From Sindora glabra (lineage: Eukaryota > Streptophyta > Magnoliopsida > Fabales > Fabaceae): a stretch of DNA of 64,000 nt. Positions 10,801 to 24,200 of the stretch are shown here, piece by piece. Each line of letters starts with the position of its first letter. The first letter of the stretch is position 1. The DNA lies in assembly GCA_020226215.1 (NCBI GenBank), contig CM035233.1, positions 434,001-498,000 of the forward strand, read 5' to 3'. A program made the position numbers and the translations under genes. Below the pieces are notes generated by a model. It searched no databases. It was not told the DNA's origin and saw nothing but the letters and a program-made list of their open reading frames with translations.

Positions 10801-12845
10801 TTGATTATCTACGATAGAAATATGCAAAGTAACTATTAAATTTAAAATATTTAATAAGGTCTTTTATTAAATGTACCTCCCACTATTTCATTTAAATTAA
10901 TAGCCCTCACTATTAATTTGGAAAGTCATATTATCTAACATTTCTAATGGGCCAAGATCCATATTTCACCAAGCCTTAAGTTAGCTTTGGCTAATTACTT
11001 AAAACTTAGTTATTTAGGTAGGCAACATTTGCCAATTGTATCATATACAACTCTTGTATAGTTAGGTGAACAACACTTGTTCTAGTCCATCTTATGAACT
11101 AAAGCCTAACTCTATGCCTCTAGGTCTCAATCCTATTGAGATATCCTAGTTAAGTCGGACCCAATATTTGACATTCGAATATTACTATTATCCAGTCGCA
11201 TCTCACCAAGATAAATGAGGTACCTTGCTTTGGCAAACTTACCTTATGTCAATCGAGGCCTTGATGATTGCCAAACATTGGAAGGCATCATAAATTATTA
11301 CTGACTTAATATTTTAGATAAGGGATTTTAACTTAATTATTATCAGATCTCACCATAACTAGCCTATTTGTTCATGCAATATATCTAGCATATCTCATAT
11401 ATCATATAAAGTAAATGAATAAAATAGACTACCGTATATCATATATCATGCAATGAATAGAACTATCACATAGTAGGAACAAATTCTATTATATAATAAA
11501 TGCATGCTCATCAATATCATCACATAATAAAGAAATCAAAATGTCACATAGTATGGCCCCAAAATTCTATTTTCTAATGACATTCCTAACTAACTCCTTA
11601 GCTTCTTCTTGTCCCATAGCTCTTTAGCTTCTCCTTGTTCCAAGCCAAGAATGCTCCATTGCAATTACAAATTTACAACAGAAACCCCAAGCTTCATTCG
11701 GGGGGAGTGGGATGAGAAGAGAATATACATTAGAAAAATAGAGGAAGACACGACACGCAGGTCGAATTTAAAATCCGTCCATAAAAACTCTAAGGGCCAT
11801 ACTATGCAACACATTCATGCATCATATATAATAATTGCTAAGAAATATATGTAACCAAGATAAGGAGGATGATTGACATATATATTTCATAACATAATCA
11901 TCATAAAAATCATGTTCTAAAACAGCGCCTTAAGAATAAATTTTTTTTTTAAACGCTACGCAGAGTTAGCACGGCGGTTTTGCTAGCCGGTTAACGAGCG
12001 GGGGTCAAGGGGGCAGAGCCCTTTGCTGGAGGGCGTGAGGGGGCGGAGCCCCCCAGGGCAAAAATTGAATTCATCTGACATTCAAATTTTAATTCATTTT
12101 GCTAACAATTGCCGCACCCTAAGTTGAACAATTCGACTATTGGATTGACATTCAAATCATAGTTTCAAAATATGATTTACGTCCAAACACTTTGAATAAT
12201 TTTAATCATATCAAAACAGATCTAGCCGTGTTCAAATAAACTAAAGCATACATATACCTCATTGACCAGATTCAACTTAATCACATTTAAACGATTTTAA
12301 ACAGGTCCTTACAAATTCAGAATTAATCAGATTAATTCTGTGCTGACTAGGTTATATGCTTTAAATGTAGAGAACATCATATATTTAGAATAGATTCAAG
12401 GGTTTATCATATGAAAACTCAAAATTAAATACTAATCCAGAACGCATGTATATATCACCCATAGATAACTTGACTTGAGGATTAAGTTTGATTAAATCTA
12501 ATTCATAACAGAACCTATTTACATCAGAATTGCGCATGAAACAGATTTGAATATGAAGCAGAAAAATGCATAATCAGATTCATACAATTAATCTCATCAA
12601 TTGATAATCAGATTCAAAATTCAGATCATATATGTCATATATATATTTAAGAAATCAGAACCATACACGAGTTTGCATATATCTCATATATATCTAGTTT
12701 AAACAGAAACTGATTTGATATTAATTTATCACATAAACATTCATCAAAACGTGTAACTTTTAATTTAAATTGAAACAGAATATTTATCATATAAACATTC
12801 AAAAAAATGATAAAACATATAATCAGAACTATATTTTTGCAAGAA
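10801..12845 (-). other. Long untranslated leader of the copia element
   Basis: About 2 kb lie between the primer-binding site and the first recognisable gag residue. No protein similarity is evident on either strand, and ORFs such as 11609-11854 look like chance. A long leader is a known property of Angela/BARE-type copia elements. It contains a sharply GC-rich, hairpin-forming block at 11952-12059, described separately. Confidence 0.7.
11952..12059 (-). other. GC-rich hairpin block in the copia leader
   Basis: Within DNA that is otherwise mostly A/T, this block of about 108 bases is very G/C-rich. It has two short perfect hairpins of the same design: GGGC-AGA-GCCC at 12011-12021 and GGGGGC-GGA-GCCCCC at 12039-12053. 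Such structures are candidates for RNA dimerisation, packaging or translation control in the element RNA. The function is inferred and the structure is seen. Confidence 0.6.
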
Positions 12846-12857
12846 GCTCTGATACCA
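12846..12857 (-). other. Primer-binding site (initiator tRNA-Met type)
   Basis: On the - strand one base after the 5' LTR ends, the sequence is TGGTATCAGAGC, the standard plant Ty1/copia primer-binding site complementary to the 3' end of initiator tRNA-Met. It fixes the element's orientation. Confidence 0.95.
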
Positions 12858-12858
12858 C

Positions 12859-13486
12859 TGTTGGGAATTCAGATTATCATATGCAGCGAAAATTCAAAAT
12901 TTGATCCGAATTCTACCTAGGATCCATGCAAAAAGTATAAATCAATGATTAGGGTTTTACATATTGGGTACTCGTATTTTTACTGATAAAAACTTGAGAG
13001 CGGATGAATCAAACGCTGTTCGGAAGGTACAACATCTTTACGGTATCCATACGGAGTGAACAACGACCTCTCACCCTCCACGAATCTGCTAGGATGCATT
13101 TTTCTCTTTAGGAATTAGGATTGGATATTTTCTGAGTGATTTAGGGTTTGTATGGAAGCTTTGAGCACGTCTATAATATGCTACCCTCAAGCCTCTTTTT
13201 ATAGAACTTAGGCAAGCCACAATCCTAGTCCTACTAGGATAATGCTTCTAAAATCCTAATCACACTTAACAACTCATTTTATCCTTATCCTAGAGATAAT
13301 GAGGAGAGATAGGACTTATCTATTAATTATCTAATATTAGATAATATTATCTCATAATATAAATATCTTAATATTAGATAATTGCATATAATTATCAAAT
13401 ATCAAAATAATATTATCTCATAATATATTTATCTAATATCTGATAATGTAATTATTTGATATTACTTTAATATCAAATAATATCAC

Positions 13487-13550
<64 letters not shown>

Positions 13551-14557
13551 GTGAATTTATTATTCTTAATAATAGTATATATGCACAAAAATAGTTCAAT
13601 TAATTGAAATATTAATATAGTCAAAGTCCAATTAATTATTGTCTTATTCTTACTCCTTTTGTGTGACCCTGTAGGTTTTTACTATATTAACAATGACTCA
13701 TTATTGAGCCATAGACAGTGAGCGGTATTTAGCAATACATCACTGCTACTCAAGTAGTAAGAATGTCTGTGATTTGACATCCACCTAATACATAATTAAC
13801 GTTTTGTATTATAACCCGTTTGTAATAATATCCAAATTGAACTGAAGGCATGGAATGTGTCATCCTTGTCAATGTTCAATTTATATTTCTTAATACTGAG
13901 TAGACTTAAAATAAATGATTAATATCATATATTAATCCATTTGAGCATGGCCATGTATTTCTAAGTCTCACTCAATCAAGGGGCCTAAGGATATTTCTTT
14001 TTTATACAAGAGTAATAAAATCCCATCTACATCACTCACTTCCCTCTGCACGATTTATGACATGCCCAATCAATGCCCTATTCGTCATCCTGATTAAAGG
14101 TGACATAGGATAATATTAAAGTGAGTAATTCCTCATGTAGGGAACCGTAGTGACTCCAGGTCAAAGGTTTATGTGTATTTGTGATTATATGAGAATAACT
14201 TATGGCACGTCTATTCATATAATATTCTCATAGTGGGTCAGTCCAGTACATTGTTCACTAGCAATGTACTCATGTGTTAACTTGATATCATATATCCATG
14301 ATTCATAATCATCAGTCACTATACATGCTAGTCTTGATATATTATTACTATCCTTTTTATAATAATACTTGACTAGGGGCATTTTAGGAATAGCAAAGCT
14401 ATTCTAAGGATAATTATTATATTAAGTTATAAATTACGCATAATAATAATAAAATTATAAAAATAAAATATAATAATTAAATTACCTAAAATAAAATATA
14501 ATACATTGTGTATTACTTCAATCATCTATATGATTGGTTTTAGGACACATACTAACA
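12859..14557 (-). repeat. 5' LTR of the copia element
   Basis: This 1,699-bp LTR matches 5159-6828 along its length. Much of the length difference comes from a longer (TA)n run (13491-13546, against 5781-5818). It starts TGTTGGGAATT next to the primer-binding site and ends ACTAACA, followed by the target duplication ATTCC. Differences from the partner LTR are mostly C/T and G/A transitions. Confidence 0.96.
13491..13546. repeat. (TA)n microsatellite in the 5' LTR
   Basis: About 56 bases of TA at the LTR position equivalent to 5781-5818. The related solo LTR at 19672 has no such run there. Confidence 0.95.
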
Positions 14558-14562
14558 ATTCC

Positions 14563-17500
14563 TACTAGGTGCGATTGTGGGGACAATGCCTAAATTGTGC
14601 TACCAATGGGGATGGAGCAAATGATAGGGTCATGGGGATAGAGAAACATAAGACCGCTTTATCCTTACCCTACCCATTATCATTCCTAAGACTTCCTACC
14701 ATAGCTTGCCTTAGCTCTCATATCACAATAGTAATAGATCATTCTATTTTCAAAGCTAGTTAAAGTCACTCAAGACATCTTTTTTCGTAGAATCCATAAC
14801 CCTGTCTCCTTTTCTTAACGTCCTATCACATAGATTATAATTAAAATATTTTATATAGAAATAATTAATTATAATAAGTTTATAAATAAAATAAAAAATT
14901 TTGTAAGAGAAACTTGATAAGTGAATAAGTAGAAGTATATTAAAATTAAATATGATTTAAGGTAACTATGTGAGTAAGAAGGAGACCTTAGAGGTCTTTT
15001 TTTTTTCAATTTTGCCCTTCAGGTTATCTCCCTTTTATTTTCGCCATCTTTAACCTACCTTTTTCATTTCCTCCTCTAAGAAAGCTAAACAATCTTCCTC
15101 TTCCTTTTCTTGCAAGAAGAAAGCCAATCCACCTCTTCATCCTCTTATTTTCTTCAATCTAAGTACAAGGTTAGCCAATCACCACTCTTAGCACTTATTA
15201 TTTCATCCAATAGTTGTGAGTAAATATTTTAATCTAATTTTCATGGATTTGAATGATATAGTCTAGTTAGACAAGTTTTTCTTTATGTTAGAAATTTTAT
15301 GATAGAAGAATGTAGGATGTATTTAATATGAATTTCTTATTGAACATAATACATATGATGTTAGTATTATGTGTTATGGTGGTTTGATTGAGTAATTTGG
15401 CTTGGAGTGAGTTTTAAGTGAGTCTCTCACAAATGAATAGTGAAAATTCGACAAAATTCTAAGGTGTTCTTGAGATAATCAATTATGAATGATGGGTGTT
15501 GTTTCTGCTTGATCATAATTAATTACATAATAAATTACAAAGGTTAGGAGTTGTCTCTACTTAGCCATAATTGTTTATATAATTAATTACAAGGGATGAG
15601 AATTATCTTTGTCTAACAATAATTAATTTCATCTTATTTCCTTTTCCATTTTGCATATTTTAAGTATTCTAGAAGAATTAATCTATTTCTCAATTGCATT
15701 ATAAGTGTGTATACTGGTATTAGATAATATATGAGTATAATGAGGCCATGCAAAGACATATGGTGGTATTATAGCTTATGAATAGACTTTATAGTTTGAC
15801 GTCTTAATGAATGACTTAATCGACACCATTTGCACTATGGAATGGAGGCAAAATTGATAAATCCTACAAATTGTACACTAGATCTAGATAATTGGTTTTG
15901 GGAGATAACAATTACTTAGAGGGACAAGGATGAATTTGTAAAGGATTAAGATTAAAAGAGTCATAAATAAATGCATTTTCTTTTGAATCTTTATTGATAG
16001 ATATTGAATAACATTATTAAATGGTGTGAAATTTAATTACGAGTAAAATATGCTTGTATGTACAATTTGGAAGTCACTAATGACTTTTTGTGTTTAAGTA
16101 TAATATACATGAATTAAGGTTTCAAACAAGGTAATCCACTTACTAAAATAACTATTATGTTTATCCTTGTCTATTTGAATGTTTGTTCACTTAATTCCAA
16201 ACTTACTCTTTGATATTTTAAATTTATTGTTTCTCAAGCTAATGTGCCTCTATTACCACCATAATAAGAGTAATTCTTTAGGATTTCTTCTACTTGAAAG
16301 CAAATAGCAAAAAGAGTTTTTACTTGTAATTAGATGTGGTTATCTTGAACCTCTCCTCTATAAATCTTAAACATATGTAGAACGGTAGATATCATAAGTG
16401 TTAAATATTTTGTTGAGGAATGTTAGTTTGATCAACTTATCTTTTGGAAAGTATCATGATTTATAATTATGTCTAACTTTCGTTTTGTTTAGAAAAAGAA
16501 CTATATCAAATGTTGATATTCACTTGTATTATTAGGTACAAACTATTACTTGAAAATCTTGTTATTATCATTTAATTAGTGTCTTTAGTTAAAGGTGGTG
16601 GAAATTGGTAGGTCAAATTCTACACTAATTACAATCATAGGATGGAGGTGACAAGCCCAAACCTTGTAATAGTAATAATTTTAAAAAATAAATTTTTTAA
16701 TTTAAAGGTTACTAATTTATTTCATCCCACATAGGATGTCAACTTATTCAATAGTAAGGATTTTCTTTTAGTAAAGTAAATGAAGTTAGTATTTGAGCTG
16801 AAATTGCATGCTTTCAAAAATTATGAGTAAATTTGTTAAAAAAAAATTTAAAAGGACAAGAATGACCCTTAACTGATAGTTAAGAGACCAAGTTTCCATT
16901 TTGGCCATTTTTCATAAAATTTAAAATTTACATTTTTTTAATGAAAATTTACAATTGTTTCATAGAGCCCCTCAATATTTTTGTATTGTAAGTATGATTA
17001 TTAATATTGTAAATTTTCAAGAAAAAATTGTAACTCCATACCCTAAATACTTGTGACTTTTTGGTGTGGTAAAATTACAAGTTTTATATAAAATGTTAAA
17101 GCTTTTTTCATAAAATGATGCATAGGATTTTGAAATCAAAACTCTATTATGATTAATATTGATTGATGAACACTTCCTCTCTAAGTGGTGGCTAATAATG
17201 GTGAGATAACTTGTATCAAAGGCTCAGGCAATAGTTCTCACCAAGACCATTCCAATGTTAAAGTTAGAAAAGGCTCAATGTAATGGTAGAGAGTAAGCAA
17301 ATATTAGAAAAGAATTGTTAATTGTAGCATGGATTTATAATGATTAGAGGTATTCCATAATAAATATAACACACCATGTTGTCTTGTTAATAAAATGAAT
17401 AATCATCCAAGGGTAGTCTATTCATCACAATGCAACTAGATTGTCACCAACTTATTGATACAAGATCCAAGGCAACTATCATTAGCTAGGAATAATTTAG

Positions 17501-19666
17501 CACCAGTTGCCTTACCACATGATCAACTAGGATTGTACCATATCTATGGTGGTGATTAATGCAATCAACTTGAACATTCCTTTTAGTATAATATTTTTCA
17601 CTTGCCTCTTTCAACAAGTTTATATTTAAGTCTGATCAAACATATATTTTTGACCATTTCATTTTACATTTGATCATTTTGCTCCTTCTAAAGTCTTTAA
17701 TCATCATTGCATTGTACTACAGCCAATGAAAATGTAATAACTATTTCAAAAGATGGGGTTAAAAATTTTTTTTGGCAGTTATCTCTAACTTTAATACATT
17801 TCTCCTTAAAATAAATTATTATTGAATAGCCACAACACTTCTTCATGCAAAAACATCCTTTTTCTGAGTTGAGGATTAACCATGTAATTAGTTATAAAGA
17901 CTTCATAAGTGAGACTTCATACAAACTATTCTAGAATTTTATTTTAGTGTTTTTCCCTTTGCTTTCATGCACCATTCATTGTGTTTTTATTTTTGCACAT
18001 CTTTCATGTTTGACATGTTTAATGTGTATAGTTCTTTTACATTCATAATTATTATATGGCTTGATAACTTTCACTATTATATATGTGATAGAGTAACACT
18101 ATAAATCTAAATCACCCATACATTTAGTAGAAGAAATGATATCTTTATATACTTCTAGATGATGCATTTATTGATTATATTACCATTATGGGCACTTATT
18201 GTGTATTTTACCTTGCCTCTTATATTCATTTTTTCATTTCTTATCATACCATTACTTACTCATAAGCAATTATATTTGTATTCCTATTTCATACCACATT
18301 TATGCTTTATCAAGCACTTGCTTTATAATATATATATATATACATACGCACACACACACACATTATTTCACGCCCTAAGGCATACTATGCTCACATCTCA
18401 TCACATATTTATGTTCATACATATCATGCATACACCTTAATTTAAATGGCTATGCAAATGATGCACTAATGTGAACAATAATAACTGAATAAATAATTAG
18501 ATGGATAAATAAATAAATAAAGCACACATGTATTCATAAAATACTCATGAAATGCCTTATGAATATCAATTTCCCCTTATATCTTCAATCCAGTCTCATC
18601 CGTCTTACCCCACCTTATCCCTCAAAGTCCAGCTTTAACTGTCGTACCATTAATTTTATAATGTGTGCTCCTTACCCCCATAGAGAACATAATATCATAT
18701 AAAATATGTTGGCTCATCTCCTAACAATCTCATCATATCAAATGGCTCTCACTTCATTTTGCATATGGCTTTTTCAAAATTTCATATTTCTCAACACCCT
18801 TTACATAATCACAAAAGATAAAGGCCTGTATTTATAATTCATTATGAATTTTACAAGTAATCAAACACCATGATTTCACATGTAACATAATAAATATCAT
18901 GATAGACTAATATTCCACAACATTCACAATTTTTCATATCTACAACAATAAATGTTATAGGTGGCTACATTTCTTTGTAAAATTCATAAATTTACATATC
19001 TGGCATTATAGGTATCACAAGTGATCTAATATAAAAATTTTATTCATAGTTCATAAGAAATATTATAAACAACTAAAGTTATAAATTTTATGCATAATCT
19101 GTGGTAAATAACATAAATAAGCAAAATTCATACTTTAATTCCCACTTGGTATATTCATATAGATATATGTATACTCATGTACTTTTATTTCTCAATCCAA
19201 TTCATTTTCACAATCTTCACTTATCGATTATTGCATTTCATATTTTGCAATCTATATTCATAATTTAAAAAGAAAATCATAGACTAAGGTTAAGTACACT
19301 TATAATCAAACCTTACCATTAATAGAATTACTATCAATACCATTAAAAATTTATTCCTTTATTAGAACCATTTTCATCAATATTTTAGCTCCTTTAAAAC
19401 CATTTAAGACCATTTCCATCTAGATTAAATTCAATAGTATCCTTGTACAATTTATATATTGAATCAATATCCATCACATTCATGATGTACATATGTGTTA
19501 ATTTGTAATTATCTGCAACTCATAAAGCTATACTTATAGTCACTAATATTCATATATTTATTTCACTTCCTCCTTTTGTATATAATACATCATGAACTTC
19601 ACTTCATATTCATCCCTTGTATAAGACTTGAAAATGTTTCCTTTTTATATTCCTTTATTGTAATAA
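14563..19666. other. Intergenic AT-rich DNA, no gene recognised
   Basis: No exon chain or transposon protein was found. Short stretches look like worn repeat DNA: 14570-14650 is relatively G-rich, 15000-15230 has long CT-rich runs like an LTR R/U5 region, and 16650-16900 reads like the start of a decayed LTR (TGACAAGCCCAAACC). None has matching ends. A mixed TA/CA microsatellite is at about 18330-18362. Confidence 0.5.
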
Positions 19667-19671
19667 CATAT

Positions 19672-21326
19672 TGTTAGGAATTCTGATTATTACATGCAGT
19701 GAAAATTTAAAATTTGATTCGAATTCTACCTTGGATCCATGCAAAAAGCATAAACCAATGATTAGGATTTTATCTATTGGGCACTTGTGTTTCTAGTGAT
19801 CAAAACTTGAGAGCGAATGAATCAAATACCGGCTGGAAGGTACGGTGTCTCTACGGTATCCACACGGAGTGAACAATTACCTCTTACCCTTCACGAATCT
19901 GCTAGGATGCATTTTTCTCTCTAGTATTTAGGATTGGATGTTTTCTGAGTGATTTAGGATTTTATGGAAGTTATGAGCATGTATTAAAAGTGCTGCCTTC
20001 AAGTCTCCTTTTATAGAATTTAGGCAAGCCACAATCTTAATCCTACTAGGATAATGCTTGCAAAATCCTAATCATACTTAACAACTCATCTTATCCTTAT
20101 CCTAGAGATAATGAGGAGAGATAGGACTTATCTATTAATTATCTAATATTAGATAATAATATTATCTCATAATATAAATATCTTATATTAGATAATTACA
20201 TATAGTTATCAAATATTAAAATATTATTATCTCATAATATATTTATCTAATATCTGATAACGTAAATATTTGATATTACTTTAATATCAAATAATATTAT
20301 ATAATAATAATTATATTTGTTACATGAAAAATATATTATTATTTAATAATATATATATGCATGAAAATAAGTCTAATTAATTGGATATTAATATAATTAA
20401 AATTTAATTAATTATTATCTTATTCCTACTTCTTTTATGTGACTCTGTAGGTTCTTACTGCGTTAACAATAACTCATTATTGAACCATAGACAGTGAACG
20501 GTATCTAGCAATACATTACTGCCACTCAAATAGTAAGAATGTCTGTGATTCGACATCCACCTAATACATTATTAACATTTTGCATCATAATCTCTTTTGT
20601 AATAATATCCAAATTGAACTGGAGGCATGGAGAGTATCATCCTCATCAAAGTTCAATTTATATTTCTTGATATTGAATATACTTCAAAACAAATGATCAA
20701 TATCACATATTGATCCATTTGAGCATGACCATGCATTTATAAGTCTTACTCAATCAAGGGGTCTAAGGATATATCTCTTTTTTATAAGAGTAACAAAATC
20801 CCATCTACATCACTCACTTCCCTCTGCATGATTCGTGACACACCCAATTAACGCCCTACTTGTCATTCTGATTAAAGGTGATATAAGACGACATCAAAGT
20901 GAGTAACCCCTCATGTAGGGAATCGTAGTGACTTCATATTAAAGGATTATATGCAATATGACCATATGAGAACTATTAATGACACAAGTCTTATCCATGT
21001 AGTATTCTCATATTGGGTCAGTCCAGTACATCTATTTACTAACAATGTACTCATGTATTGACTTAATATCACATATCCATGATTCATAATCATCAATCAC
21101 TATACATGCCAGTCTCGATGTACTATTACTATCCCTTTCGTAATAATACTTGATTAGGGGCATTTTAAGAATAGTAAAACTATTTCAGGGATAATTTTTA
21201 TATTAAGTTATAAATTGCATAAAATTAAAAATAAAATATAATAATTGCATTGCCTGAAATAAAACATAATACATTGTGTATTATTTCAACCATCCATACA
21301 ATTAGTTCCTAAGATACACACTAACA
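19672..21326 (-). mobile_element. Solo LTR of the same copia family, 1,655 bp
   Basis: It aligns from end to end with the LTRs at 5159 and 12859, starting TGTTAGGAATTC and ending ACACACTAACA. No internal region or partner LTR is present. A perfect 5-bp duplication CATAT flanks it (19667-19671 and 21327-21331), showing a complete insertion later collapsed by LTR-LTR recombination. It lacks the (TA)n expansion. Confidence 0.95.
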
Positions 21327-21331
21327 CATAT

Positions 21332-23389
21332 TTCCCCAGTCTTAATCTCATTAATTATCTATATTTTATTATAAATTATATTATTAATATTATTACTATT
21401 ATTATTACCATTATTATTACCATTATTGCTATAATTTTATATTTTACAACTTGAATGTTCTTCCTATAAAAAAACTTCAGGTGCATAGATCCTTTTACTA
21501 AATATTTCTTTTTTTTATCCTTTGTTTATTATAATACCAATGCACTTAAATGTGTCCACTATTTAAAATTTGTCAATTTATCTTAACACTTGTGTGCCTC
21601 CAATGCATATACGCAAATCAAAACACCTATTATCCATAGGAATGGAGTATCTACCAAAACTTCAAATCTTTTTTTACTTAAATCAAGGTTCCAATTATGT
21701 CTTGCTATGTGACTCGATCCATCCTTATGAGCATACAATTATAGGAACCCTCTAACTTTTTTCTTTTAAGTGACCAAAATTCTATTTTAAAGGCATACTC
21801 ATATATTTTTCACAATCCTAATTCTTTTACTCTTGTACTTTTTTCATGTCTTGATTAAATTCTCATTAATTAATCCTAATTCCATTTTCATCCCTTTTTC
21901 TTTCTTTAACACTACTTGTTTGTTGGGTGATAGTTAACTTGTATTCTCTTCTTACCTTCCTTCACACAACCCTTTAAATCATTTCTTAAAATATTTTTTG
22001 TTCCTATTTCTTTCCTTATTCTTACTAACATGGTGTGTGGGTATGTATATATGTGTGTGCGCATATGCAACCTATGAGTGTGACTTCCTTACTTTTTGAC
22101 TTATATATTTTCACACACATCCATAACTTTCATTATTATGGACATTACAATTGATTTATGCTTTTTATCCCTAACTTTCATTATTTCCTAGGTAATGCAC
22201 AAGAAAGATTCATATTTATTTCATATTCAAAATTAATTAAAATTTATATGAGTCATAAGATTAAAAAATAACAATTATTTTAAAAAAATTACTAATGTCC
22301 TTTTTTATCTTAATTTGAAAATTTATATTGCATGTATTAATATCTTCCGTACTTTGGTAATATATGATACTCTTCTATGAAAATTTTCATTTCCTACAAT
22401 TGTACAATCATATTTATTAATAATTGAACATAATTATAAAATCATCCATTGAAGCCTATAAAATGTAGTAAGTAACTCAAATATTAGCGTAAAACTTGAA
22501 ATAGTTTAATTTAATTGAAAAACATCTTCTAGAATTTTTAAATTGAGTGCTATTTAATGTCTTTCAAAAGTTTGCATTTTAGATTTGACCCCAAGTTACT
22601 ACATATATGCATCTACTGTGTTTGTTATTCCTATTATTATAAAAAAAAATAGTACCTCAATTATGAGTTTCATATTTTCATCATCTCTAGGGTTAAAATA
22701 CTTATAAGAAAAATATAATAGTACAAGTTAATAAGTACTACCAAGGATGACATGTAAAAATACAATAAATTAAGAGTAATTTATGTACCAAAAATAAAAT
22801 CTAAAATTGAATTTCAAATGGAAATCAATGGCTATCATTAGACAGAAAATGGTGAAATAAATTTATAAAATTTAATCTAATGGATATAAAAAATTCAAAA
22901 CTCAATTTTAAAATTCATTTTCGATATATATAGTATTTTTTATAAATTAATTACAAAAATATAACTAAAATTTTAAAATAATTTTGAATGTTATATACAA
23001 AATGTAAATTAACTTATCATGGTGTTTTCTTTATAACTTAAGCACTTTAATAAATAATCATATTATTTATCACACATTTATATTATACGTCATACATATA
23101 TACATAGTATTTTTTAAATTATAATAATTATTTATTAAAGATCTTTACATAAAATATAAATTAATGTAAGAAAAATATAAAACTTACACGAACACATACA
23201 AGGCCTTTGTAGTTGTTAAAAAAGTGACCCTTATTTGTTATCGAGAAATTAGCCTTGTAACTATGAAGTATGTTTGTCTACTTACTATTTTGACCAATTG
23301 TAAATTTTTTTACTACACAAATCTTTTTCAATAATATTTGAAATATATAGAATAAAAACCTTTAAGATATGCTTATACTCTATTACACA
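21332..23389. other. Intergenic AT-rich DNA, nothing recognised
   Basis: Composed of A/T runs and simple ATT/ATA tracts (for example 21370-21440). No open frame of substance, splice-linked exon chain or repeat boundary was seen. Confidence 0.5.
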
Positions 23390-24200
23390 ATTACAATTAT
23401 TAAAAAAATAAATTATTAATTATAATCAAACTTCTGTTAATAATAAAATGAAGTTGAAATAAAAATTAGAAATATAATTGGCCAGAATCAAAGAGTACCA
23501 TCTTTATATTGTACATTAGTAAACGATCTTCATAATTAGTTTTAACTCTAGATATGAATTAGTTGTGTCATAATCCTCTAAGCAATTTTTTTAGAATAGA
23601 TATTATTGATATGATTAAATGATTATACTCTTTTTACAATTTGGATGTAACTAATAAAAATAAAATCAATAAATAAGAAAAATAATATAAGAAGTTGAGG
23701 CAATATATTCGTAAGAAGAAAAAAAACAGAAAAAAATTAAAAAATGAATGAAGAAAAACATAAGAAACTTGAATTTTTTTTAAACTCAATACCCGTGCGA
23801 CTTAAATTTGAATTACTAAATGTATATTTACTTTTTTTTTTTGCAGATAGGCGTTCTTGTTCTGTTTCTTTGCTGTTTCTGTTTTCTAAATGTATATTTA
23901 CGAACGTGCTATTTGTAATTCATACAGACTTACATGTTTCATGTATTTCATTTATTTTTATTATAAAATCTATTTTATCCTTAAAGAAATATTTGAAATA
24001 TATCAATCATTATATTATTAGGATGGCGTCTTATTCAATTAAAAATATTCTAAATTAAATAAAAATATAATTAAATAATTTTAATATTGTAAATTAATTT
24101 GTTTTGTATTATTATTAAAATTAAATTATTATTTAAAAATATAATAATTATCAAAATTTAATTATTAAATAATTAAAGTTAACTTGTATGCAATTATATG
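23390..24200 (+). repeat. Unclassified dispersed repeat, copy A (about 800 bp)
   Basis: This stretch is similar, with many changes, to 31240-31420, 31435-31900 and 32280-32960. Shared landmarks in the same order are: a TTTACAATTT..ATGTAAC stretch (about 23635-23650), a degenerate GTAAGAAG (about 23712), AAATGAATGAAGAAAAACAT (about 23740), a CATGTATTTCATTTATTT-like stretch (about 23940) and a degenerate ATGGCGTCTTATTCAATT (about 24023). No protein or terminal repeat is visible. Boundaries are approximate. Confidence 0.6.

Larger units (their letters stand above)
5159..14557 (-). mobile_element. Full-length Ty1/copia LTR retrotransposon, 9,399 bp, inactive
   Basis: Two long LTRs in direct orientation (5159-6828 and 12859-14557) bound an internal region of about 6.0 kb. 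The element reads on the - strand. A perfect 5-bp target duplication ATTCC is at 5154-5158 and 14558-14562. In element orientation the order is 5' LTR, primer-binding site complementary to initiator tRNA-Met, a leader of about 2 kb, gag, protease, integrase, RT-RNase H, polypurine tract and 3' LTR. Integrase ahead of RT defines Ty1/copia. LTR ends are TGTTAG and CCAACA. The long LTRs and leader recall the Angela/BARE-type copia lineage, but that placement is tentative. The ORFs carry several stops and frame breaks, so the copy is dead. The LTRs differ at many sites, mostly transitions, so the insertion is not recent. Confidence 0.97.

Noticed and set aside
11952..12059. GC-rich block considered as rDNA or organellar insertion
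   Set aside because: It is about 108 bases, made of short hairpins, and located in the leader of an element with intact boundaries. It does not resemble rRNA or plastid genes by eye.
12846..12857. Sequence complementary to initiator tRNA-Met taken as part of a tRNA gene
   Set aside because: Only 12 bases match and they sit exactly beside the LTR end, so this is a primer-binding site. No cloverleaf is present.
14563..17000. Possible full gypsy or LINE in the CT-rich and TGACAAGCCC-containing stretches
   Set aside because: No LTR pair, primer-binding site, target duplication or protein similarity was found. The words alone are too weak.
18159..18440. 93-codon hydrophobic ORF
   Set aside because: It runs through a TA/CA microsatellite and is rich in Leu/Ile/Phe only because of T-rich composition.
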